From assembly GCF_000341285.1 (NCBI RefSeq), contig NW_005178430.1, forward strand, positions 62,001 through 126,000: a DNA stretch of 64,000 nt, given 5' to 3'. Made by a program: the position numbers and the translations under genes. Of the stretch, positions 26,801 through 35,220 are shown piece after piece. Position 1 is the stretch's first letter. Each line of letters opens with the position of its first letter. Source of the stretch: Galdieria sulphuraria (Eukaryota > Rhodophyta > Bangiophyceae > Galdieriales > Galdieriaceae). The notes below the pieces were generated by a model. That model searched no databases and was not told the origin of the DNA. It saw only the letters and a program-made list of their open reading frames with translations.

Positions 26801-28051
26801 GTCTCTGAATCCAAATAACAAATGTTGTGCTGTTCTAAGCTTATCAAACGTTCACAGTTTTCGATAGTAATTTTCGGCGCATTCGACTGTAGACGTGAGT
26901 CACTCTTGATATTCTTAGACCAACTGCTTTCCTTATCCCAATGCCAAACATAAGCAATCTTTTGGAAAACATCACGAGCAACTAGAACTTTCGGAGAATA
27001 CGTAATCCATATCTCTTTGAAACTATCATCAGAAACCTCTACTTTTCCCAAAAAAGTTACAAAGTTTCTCACTAAGCAGTGAAAACTCACCTTGAGGAAA
27101 ACCATAATTTGCACCAAGACTTTGAGTCGAAATTGAAAAAGATGATAAAACGTTATTATCCAACTGATCATAAAACTATCAGAACGGTATAATTTACTAC
27201 AAATGTATAGTGTTCTTACCTGTGAAGACATGACTAGATGCAACAGTATGACATTCTTATCAAGGATTAAAGCTAATATGATTTGATTCTCTTCATTGCG
27301 AGAGAATCTGGCACCAAGTAGTCTCTTGTATTTCATCTTCAGATTTACACAAGTCTATGCACATTTCTACAACTTAAACCACTTTAACAAGTTAATCTCT
27401 ACTTACACTTGAAAATTTTGGATTCTTGCCAGAATTTTCACTGGCCAAAGATACACAATATACGTCTAAGGAGTCACTTAACAAAAGGATATTCAAAGTA
27501 TCTCGAAAGTAAACCACAGTCATAGCTATGACAATACCATTCTTCCATTGTATATCATTTGCTTCAATGCGACAATAAAGCTCATGATTTTCCAAGGAAT
27601 AGGCTCGCAGTAGCATTGAACACGGATCGATCAATACTAAAAGCTTTCTTTCCTCTGCAAGTAAACACATCAATCCTACTTGTAATTCCTTTGTTTCTGG
27701 CCATTCTGGTTTCCAAACTTCTGAGGAAACCTCAGAAGTTTTCACTTTCTTGATAACGTGACAAGGATCACTTGACAAATTAGCGGTCACAACCAAAGTT
27801 TCCTCCTCCTCTGAATCTGTATAGGCAGCTCGAAAGTAGAAAGGATGTCCACTACTATACAAGGCAGCCAAAGAGTAATTTTGCTTTTGTTTCCTTTCAG
27901 AAGCTCTTTTGAACCACTGGAAGTAACCTCTTTTCAAGTCTTTCTCATTCTGTGACTCACTGCCCTGCCACGTAATGGAGCTATAAGATACCCTCTGACG
28001 ATGTAACAAGTCTAGTTTACACACTTCTGAGAGTCTTTTGTTAGCTTCCAT
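20867..28051 (-). CDS. NBAS/Sec39-domain giant protein of the Dsl1/NRZ tethering complex
   Basis: Member of the NBAS (animal) / MIP2 (plant) family, which tethers Golgi-derived COPI vesicles at the ER. Exons 27407-28051, 27220-27336, 27091-27175, 21105-27041, 20867-21063; 2326 residues (human NBAS 2371). N-terminal ~430 residues read as a beta-propeller (VWKPEWPETKELQVGLMCLL, ILLLSDSLDVYCVSLASENS); the rest is an alpha-solenoid, with the Sec39 core around residues 1150-1300 (LKMLAYFAYCNCPDEELVTW). Two introns inside what looks like one long frame (27042-27090 and 27176-27219) are supported because removal turns a hydrophobic stretch into SSQFYDQLDNNVLSSFS. The solenoid is low in similarity; family assignment rests on length, architecture and the Sec39 block. 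Confidence 0.8.
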
Positions 28052-28149
28052 AATACTTTATGTGGACAGTATTCTCTGCAAGCATAAAATGACTAGGTGG
28101 TCCGACTCTATCAAGAAAATTCGAAGCGCCTTTCTATAACTTGTCAATT

Positions 28150-30216
28150 ATGAATGATTCATTGGTGGTCTTGGAGGTTTTCGTCTTGTCTATCATACTT
28201 TCATGTTTAGCATTTTTTGTATATGAGTTTCGTGAAAAAAGAAAGTCTCAAGTCCAGCTCATTCAGTATAAGCGTCGTACTGCACGTGAGGGAATTGTCG
28301 ACTTTGGTATCAGCAGGGAAGAAGCTGATCAAGTTACGAGGTATTTATCACTTTTATTTGTTTGAGTACTTTTTGAATTCAAAGATAGATAGGTTGTGCA
28401 CTTCACATATATTAGATACTGTCAAAAGCCATCAGCTTAGTGTGGAGAAAGTAGTTCGTTCCTTTTGCCAAAGATGTCGTTGGGCTGCGTCTCTGACAAG
28501 TTGCTGTATGTTCTTGAACTCTCTTCCAAGCTTAATTTTTACTTATTTTCTAAGGTAGTAACTAACGAGCTATTTCTAGAAGCCATTCTTGAGGCGAAAT
28601 CATTAGATGCGCATCTACAGGAAACTGGTCAGACCAAAGGTCCTCTTCACGGACTGACATTCTCAGTAAAGGACAACATCGATGTCAAAGGCTCAGACAG
28701 CACAATGGGCCTTATATGCCGTTGTTTCCGTTCAGCAGAAGAAGATGCAACTGTAGTTTCAGTCTTGAAAACTGCTGGTGCTATAGTGATTTGCAAAACC
28801 AACGTTCCTACTACACTTTTAACACCATATGAGACTGTCAATCCCATATTTGGAGAGACTAAAAACCCTTGGTCTACCATTCGAGTACCTGGAGGCTCTT
28901 CAGGAGGTGCTGCTGTGTTAGCAAGACTTTATGGTGCCCATTTCCACTTAGGAACAGATATCGGTGGTTCTTTGAGGGCTCCTGCACATTTTTGTGGAGT
29001 TTGTTCTCTCAAGCCAACTTGTGGACGATTACCTTCTAGAGGAGAGGCTTCCATCAATCCAGGTCAAATAGGCCTTGAGTCCACCATAGGATTTATGTCT
29101 TGTGATGTGAATACCTTAGCTTTGATACTGAAAACTCTTTCGGACCCTCGATGGTGGAACAGCAAGGTTGATCGAGGACTTTCTCCACCGTTGCCATTTG
29201 ATGAGGCACTATATAATTCTAGCAGTATGTTACGCATTGGAATTATTCACTATGATGGTTGGCTTGTTCCTCATCCTTCCATTGAGAGAGCACTTCAACA
29301 TGTATCGAGGCTTTTGAAAGAAAAGGGCCATCGCGTCATTGATTGGACTCTTCCTGTAGATCAATGGGAAGTTATTGCAATATTTTCTTCTATCATGACA
29401 TCCGATGACATGGAAATGATACGAAGAGCCATTGCGGGAATAGAACCCTCTTCCTTTTCCAAGTCTTTATTATCAAGAAATGGCAAACTCAATTCTTTCT
29501 CGCTATCCTCCTTTTTCGGCATGCGAAATAATAATCCTTCACAAGAGAAGGACAGGTTTATTTCCGAAATGTTGTTGTTATCTTGTGTTCCTCGCATTGT
29601 ACGTAAAATATTGGCATTTGCCTTGGAGCATATTTTCGGATCCAAGAAGGCTGCACATATTTTACGGAGTTTTGGTTGTTGTCAAAAAGTTATCGAGTTA
29701 GAACGAGTAGTAGCCAGACAAAGAGCACTAAGAGAACAGTTTGTTGATGCCATGTCTCGCGATCGTCTAGACGCTGTCATATTGCCAACTTGCGCTATTC
29801 CAGCGGGTAGATCTTGTATAAGTGGCTTTCGTGTCCTTGCTGCCTTCTCTTATTGTTTTTTATGTAATGTATTGAATATACCAGCTGGAGTCGTTCCTAT
29901 AACTTTAGTAAATGAAGAGGAAGGTAGAAACGCTTGGCTTGAACCTTGTAGTGACCTACTGGAAAGAGAAGTGCAAAACTGTGTTGTTGCAGATAATATC
30001 AGCTGCGAAGGTCTTCCAGTTGGGTTACAAGTAGTATCTTACCCTTGGAGAGAAGAAACCTGTCTTCGAGTAATGAGAGAAATGGAGGAACTTGCAAAGT
30101 TTTCGGAGGAGCCTCATATTTTGACAGATTTTTTGAAAATGGCTTCCGATCAAGAGCCCAGAAATAGTCGAGAAGTACTGATTTTGGATGAAAATTCTCC
30201 ACTCGTAGGTCTCTAA
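28150..30216 (+). CDS. FAAH-like membrane-anchored amidase
   Basis: Amidase-signature serine hydrolase of the fatty acid amide hydrolase type. Exons 28150-28340, 28393-28505, 28559-30216; 653 residues. Residues ~5-28 form a single hydrophobic helix (VVLEVFVLSIILSCLAFFVY), the N-terminal anchor known from animal FAAH. Catalytic triad visible: Lys in SVKDNIDVKG, Ser of the PGGSSGG motif, Ser in GTDIGGSLRAP. GLPVGLQVVSYPWREE closes the domain. The middle (residues ~330-400) carries extra hydrophobic segments, as expected for a lipid substrate. The natural substrate (N-acylethanolamines or other lipid amides) is inference. Start codons of this gene and NBAS are 98 bases apart, divergent. Confidence 0.9.
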
Positions 30217-30261
30217 AACGGTTGTTTATATAATCATTGTTTTGTATAAGCAGTATTAGTA

Positions 30262-32038
30262 TTACAGGTTGTCCAAGTTATCCTTTGCCTTTATCATCTG
30301 CTCGATTTCATCGTCGAGATTGGCCTCCTCAAAATATTTTCTGTTCCGATACTTTTTCAATTGGATGATTGCCATGTCATAATATCGGCTATTCCAAACA
30401 CGGTTGGAACTCACTTCACCTATAACTTCCAGAGGACCACCTTCACGAAATGATGGTTGAGTCGATTCTGCTTCATTTGGGTTGCTAACAGAATTCACAA
30501 TTCTTCGAAATCCAAAAGGCTCTGTATGAATAAATGACTCTTCCTGTCTACCTGTTGCATCTAATAACAACTGTTTTATCTCTGGAAGAGAAGAATGTGT
30601 AGTTCCTTTGATTTCCGAAAGTAATGTTTGGCTCCATTTCGTTCCACGCACTATCCACATCGCCATGTCTTTGGTATTCTCTTCTTCCGACGTGTATCTT
30701 TGAAATGGCAACTCAACAGTATATAATGGCGGAGATTTTCGCTGAATAAAACTTTCTGTTATAAATTTTTGTACTCGCCATTTTTTGTTTGAACTCTGAG
30801 TAGAACAAAGTGGCAATAGTGAAATTCTGCTCATTGTAGAATGCCTATTTGACTGTAGAAAATAACCTAAAGTGACATTTTTAGTAGCAGCATCCGGAGC
30901 TATTAGTAATGTATAAAAACAATCTAAAGCAATCGCGCTCAAAGTGCAGGTTCGTCCATGTATTGAGCACTCTGCAAGATCTGGAGCCCACTTCGGCCAA
31001 ATGTCTTTTGTTCTATCGGTGCTGCGGACTGAGAAAAGGATCACAACTGTATGCCACTCAAATGACAATTATCTCGTACCTTTCCAATAATGCAATGGTA
31101 CATAATGTACATTGTTCTCTAAAAGAGATGGAAGCAACTTTGCTTCATTGTAAGCCTTCGATGGAACGATGTGCGAATTTTCAGCACTACATCCAAATAG
31201 TATAGATGGAACTTTGCAGTGAAATTCGTCTTTCAATCCGTAAAAAAGCTCACTTGCAAATCCACAAAGTCCGGAAAAAGTGTCCACTATGAACTGGAAT
31301 CCTCCTAAACGACTATTCAAAAGTGTAAAAAATACTGAGAATGGTGAACTTCAAAAAAAACTGACATACTCGCTAAACTCCAACTCTCTCCTTATATGTT
31401 CCAAAAATTCTTCACCCAGTTTGTCTTTGTACGCTTCAACTCCCTTGAGCACTTACAACTGAGACCCTGACATCATATAAAAATACCACAAAGATACCTG
31501 AGAAAAGTATTGTAAACTCTGCACAGCACTAGGAGGATTTATCAAGGACTTGCGGTCAAAACTACAAACTGAGTTTTCACAAAAGTCTTTCCTGCTTTTC
31601 CCTTCACAAAATGTGTCAACGCATTATCTTCAGAAACCACATAAGAGTACCTGAGCTGCGGCGAATTTTCTGTATTGGTCCACTCCAAGAAGCCAATCCT
31701 AAGCGAAACATGATATGGCAACAAGAGACCAAAAGAAATAACCCAAGTCACCTTCTGAGTCTGAGATTGAGTACTTATGTGGGTCATTTCCAATCCTGTC
31801 AACTCCAAAAGGACCCCAATCAAACGAAACGAGTCGTGCAACTACACCTGCATCATAACTTTCACGAAATAAAGGACTATAAAAAAGGGAATTCTTCAAA
31901 GAAGGATTGAGACTCAGTAAAAGCAAACAAATGATCCGTTACTTGTGATAAACATCGCGAATTCCAAAACTGAGAACCCACACAGTTTGCTTCCTGTCCT
32001 AGCTGTATCGTTATCCACGCATCTGCTTCAGCAGTCAT
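30262..32038 (-). CDS. Misato/DML1 family tubulin-like protein
   Basis: Tubulin-related protein implicated in mitochondrial distribution in yeast and animals. Seven exons: 31943-32038, 31752-31893, 31651-31698, 31498-31601, 31370-31443, 31080-31312, 30262-31028; 487 residues with all phases closing. The N terminus has the tubulin/Misato signature AWITIQLGQEANCVGSQFWN. Later, LASWSGPIQKIRRS matches the AWQGKLTTHK region of human MSTO1 and DRLGGFQFIVDTFSGLCGFA matches its [28 protein letters not shown] and RTCTLSAIALD are conserved in the C-terminal half. Some junctions between 31370 and 31700 rest on short exons, so the middle is the least certain part. Confidence 0.8.
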
Positions 32039-32066
32039 TGTCTGTTCTGAAATAAATTATTGGAAG
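32039..32066. promoter_or_regulatory. 28-bp divergent spacer, Misato / FNR-like
   Basis: Only 28 bases separate the two divergent start codons, so the 5-prime UTRs are tiny or the two transcripts overlap in their 5-prime parts. Confidence 0.6.
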
Positions 32067-33232
32067 ATGCAGTTTATTTGTCAATGTCCGACTAGAAGCA
32101 CTTTTTTCAACTCTCGCAATAAGTTTATAACTGGCTCTTTATTAAGATTTTGTAGAGAAGCCAACGTTGTTTCCTACAGTAGACTGAATAGTAGCAAGAC
32201 CTTGAAGTGGAAGTTACGGAAAAGAGTTCTCGTTTCTGAATTGGAAGGCTGGTATAAAGTATTTACTCGTTGTTTTCTTACAACTGTCGTTTTGAATCCC
32301 TTTGTTAAGGCTCGTGTTATTCACAATGTATACGAATCTGAAGGCCATCGTACCCTATGCCTAGAACCACCTTCCATTGTTTTGGAACAGTACACGAATC
32401 CTGGAATGTTCGTCAAACTTTCGGTGAGTTCAACATATTCCCATAGTTTTTAGTAATACTTTGTCGTAGAATGGAAAGGAAAAACCAAACTTTTTTGCTG
32501 TAGCAAGTGCTGTAAATTCCCCTTTTTTGGAGTTTTTAGTGAAGAGAACACACTCAACTGCTTGGTTGTGTGAGTTGGAAAAAGTATGTGAGAGTTGTGC
32601 TTTAAAGAAAACAAGTGAGAATGTTGTCTTTAGGGTGGTCAGATATTCATAAGTTCCGTTATGGGAAAAGGTTTTCAACTTTCACGTCTTCACGATGTGG
32701 AACACATCTATTTGTTAGCTACTGGTTCAGGTATTTCTCCACTCAAAGCAGTTATGGAAAGTACAGAGTTTCTTCAGTTGTCAAACAAAAAAGTTGGTTT
32801 TTATTTTTTTTATGGAGTACAAATAATTATTGTTATTGATAGGATTTGCAACTTTATTATGGTGTTCGTACGCCTGAGAGATTCTCTTATCAAAATAGAT
32901 TCTCAGTATGGCAGCAGACTGGAATTAGAATACATAAGATTTGTTCAACGTTAGTATACCAAGTTTGCTTGTTGAAACAATTATGAGAACGGTTCGTGCT
33001 TAGTGATGCCTCAGGGAGGTGGACTGGTAGGGTAGGTTATATTCAACACTGGTTGAGAAAGGATGGCATTCCGAATCCTGAAAAAACGGGTAAGTGTTTT
33101 AGCTTGTATTCAAGCTTTCACTTATGAGGATTAGGAGCACTATTATGCGGGGTCAAAGGAATGATAGAAGAAGTAACTCAGTTATTACAAACGCAAGGCG
33201 TTCCTTCCGATAAGATCTTGACCAACTTTTGA
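32067..33232 (+). CDS. Organellar FAD/NAD(P)-binding oxidoreductase, ferredoxin-reductase-like
   Basis: Member of the plant-type FNR-like flavoprotein group exemplified by Arabidopsis At1g15140. Six exons: 32067-32423, 32470-32583, 32634-32792, 32843-32949, 33004-33089, 33135-33232; 306 residues. The first ~75 residues form a basic targeting leader (MQFICQCPTRSTFFNSRNKF). FAD domain: QYTNPGMFVKLS, NFFAVASAVNSPFLEFLVK, FISSVMGKGFQL. NAD(P) domain: IYLLATGSGISPLKAVMEST, LQLYYGVRTPERF, TGRVGYIQHWL, ALLCGVKGMIEEVTQLL and the terminal KILTNF. The electron partner is unknown in this subfamily. Tail-to-tail with the selenoprotein H gene. Confidence 0.88.
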
Positions 33233-33324
33233 AAAACGTCTACTTTATGAAGTAAAATAGACAACTATTTGATAGTCGTGCGATCCCTTTCCACGAGGAG
33301 GCCTTTCTTCCGACTGCAAGAAAA

Positions 33325-33400
33325 AAGACAACCCGTTGTCAGACCTATACTAGAATCAATGATTCTTTTTGGTATTAAGTCGTCATAAGAGCGAAATTGG
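33325..33400 (-). promoter_or_regulatory. Candidate SECIS element, type II, in the selenoprotein H 3-prime UTR
   Basis: Read on the minus strand, 5-prime AUGAC (positions 33386-33382) and 3-prime UGAC (33341-33338) can form the tandem G-A quartet. Above it, GACUUAAUAC pairs with GUAUAGGUC as nine base pairs with one bulged A. Then comes an A-rich internal bulge (CAAAAA, positions 33371-33366) holding the required AA, and a five-pair ministem GAAUC/GAUUC closed by a three-base loop. The quartet-to-AA distance of 11-12 nt fits the SECIS rule. Helix I below the quartet is weak (UU/AA plus a few wobble pairs), and a competing hairpin GACAAC-GG-GUUGUC overlaps the 3-prime side. Located 38 bases past the stop codon. 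Confidence 0.75.
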
Positions 33401-33423
33401 CGACCGAACGACTTTCCAAGTAT

Positions 33424-33852
33424 TTACTTGTTTAATGCTTCAATAATAGTCTCGACCTCAGGAAACTTGAGTTTACGAGGTGGACCTTTGGACTTGCCAT
33501 CCCAGATAAGAGTTTCCGTCTTGTCCTTTACCAAATAGACGTTGAACGTGCCTTTACCTGTTCGAGGTTTCCCATAAGGTTGAATGGAAACTGTCAAGGA
33601 GGGCTTTTGTTCTTTCAATGCAGCCTCTAACGACTTTGCTTGTCTTTTGTACGTTCCTAAAGGGGTTGAAAGTTACGTGACATCACAAGGAATCCAATTA
33701 TGGTTACCTCAGCTAGTACAGTGCTCAATGATAATACCATTTTCTAAAGCTTCAACATTTTTATCACTATTGAAACTTTTTGGTGTATCTTCTTCCTGAG
33801 TTTTCTTGGCAATCACCTTCTTCTGTACGCCGCGAGCTTTCTTAGGAGCCAT
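33424..33852 (-). CDS. SELENOH: Selenoprotein H (TGA read as selenocysteine)
   Basis: Nuclear Rdx-family thioredoxin-like redox protein. Exon 1 33708-33852, intron of 51 nt, exon 2 33424-33656; 125 residues including Sec48, encoded by TGA at 33709-33711. The N-terminal ~40 residues are Lys-rich and of AT-hook type (MAPKKARGVQKKVIAKK). The redox motif reads IEHCTSU, exactly where human selenoprotein H has IEHCTSU; it is followed by TYKRQAKSLEAALKEQ, a VSIQPYGKPRTGKGTFNVYL strand and the family hallmark KGPPRKLKFPE. The frame stays open on both sides of the TGA and the C-terminal part alone would lack the active site. No other donor removes the TGA without destroying the motif. A SECIS-like fold lies in the 3-prime UTR. 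Confidence 0.85.
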
Positions 33853-33911
33853 TATTTCACAATGGGGAATAATGAATCTGCCAAGGTTAATTCCTATTAC
33901 TGATCTTCCTG

Positions 33912-35029
33912 ATGGAGCTTAGTTTTGTGACGAGCCCTTTTAAGTTAAGCAGACACTTGAGTCGAACGATTTATGGACGACACAGAAAGTGCAGGAAGTA
34001 TTGTGTTGTCGTTGCGAGTTGTAGAAAACGTCGGCAGGAAAACGTTGCCGGGAATATTTATGTGGACACTAGTTGCATCGACTGTGATACGTAAGAAACA
34101 CTAAATTGTCTGATAGTTGGACTCTCAACTTGAAAAGTTGTCGTTGGTTGGCTCCTAATATCTTTTCAAGGAAGGATGGTCAAAGCTATGTGCATAAACA
34201 ACCCGAGTCAACTCAAGAAGAGGAAGCAGCTTTTAAAGCTTTGGTGTCCTGTCCTACTGGAAGCATAAGACTCGAAAGGCCTTGTAAACTTGTGAAGCAA
34301 ACACAAGATTCTTTTCCTTATCCAGTTCATGCAGATTTACCCAACATTTTCTATATGGGATTTGCCTCTGCAAAGTCCTTTGGTGCCCATTCATATCTTT
34401 GGCTGAGTTCTGCAGACTCTCCAACTTTTTCTTTTCCCAATTCTATTTTGGTAGACTCTCCAAGGTTCTTTACACCGTTGGCCAAAAATGTCCAAAATCG
34501 TATTGCTCCAGGAAACTGTGTTGACTGGATGTTCCTTACTCACCGAGACGATGTTGCCGATCATGAAAAGTGGTCTTCTTACTTGAAAGCACGTAGAATA
34601 ATTCATTATGCAGATGCTGTTGGTTCTCTTCAGTCAGTAGAATGGATTCTGGAGGGTGATGGTCCTTGGTATTTATCGGAGGATCTTAAACTAGTCCATG
34701 TTCCTGGACACACAAGAGGGTCAACTGTATTAATAGATAAACGAAATGGAGTTGCTTTTACTGGAGATCATTTAGCGTTTGATATGGAGATTGGTGAACT
34801 TTGTGCTTTTCCTGAAGTATGTTGGTATAGTTGGAAAGAACAAAGGTCAAGTGTAGAGAAACTAATGGATGAACCGTTTGAGTGGATTCTTCCAGGTCAT
34901 GGCAGGTAAGCTTTGATAATTTTCTTTAGATTTTGTATTTCATATTTGGCATATTTCAGGCCTTTTCACTTTCACAATGAGAAGGAGCGTAAAGAATTAT
35001 TAGGAAGAATTGCCAAGGGAGGAGTTTAG
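33912..35029 (+). CDS. Ferredoxin-domain plus metallo-beta-lactamase-fold hydrolase
   Basis: Cyanobacterial/plant-type fusion of a single 4Fe-4S ferredoxin-like domain and an MBL-fold hydrolase. Exons 33912-34090, 34138-34905, 34960-35029; 338 residues. The first ~45 residues are Arg-rich and look like a plastid transit peptide. The cluster motif is CIDCDTCRWLAP plus a later ALVSCPTGSI; the usual C-x2-C-x2-C and distant C-P are all present. In the hydrolase part, FLTHRDDVADHEKW gives the THxxDxxxH-like metal site (with Arg where the second His is usual), then VPGHTRGS, TGDHLAFD and ILPGHGRPFHF give further metal ligands. Substrate unknown. Its ATG is 59 bases from the selenoprotein H ATG, divergent. 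Confidence 0.88.
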
Positions 35030-35220
35030 GTTGTATTTGGGCTTACAAGGATGCATATAGAGTTTTAATAAAAATGAATCAACCTTAAAATTTCCAAGAT
35101 GGAAAACAATTTGTGGCTAATCTAAAAAATCGTGTTGACAGAATGATATATCCAATCAGTCACCTATCTCTCTGTACATTTTCCTCTACAGCTTGGACGT
35201 CAATGATAGTAATAATACTA

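Noticed and set aside
27042-27219. Continuous reading of the NBAS frame through 27042-27219
   Set aside because: The read-through segment is hydrophobic and unlike the family. Removing two GT-AG introns of 44 and 49 nt keeps phase and gives a sensible sequence.
33657-33711. TGA in the SELENOH frame read as an ordinary stop, a pseudogene or a code change
   Set aside because: The frame is intact on both sides, the motif matches the Sec position of the family exactly, a SECIS-like fold is present, and many other genes here end in TGA, so TGA is not reassigned genome-wide.
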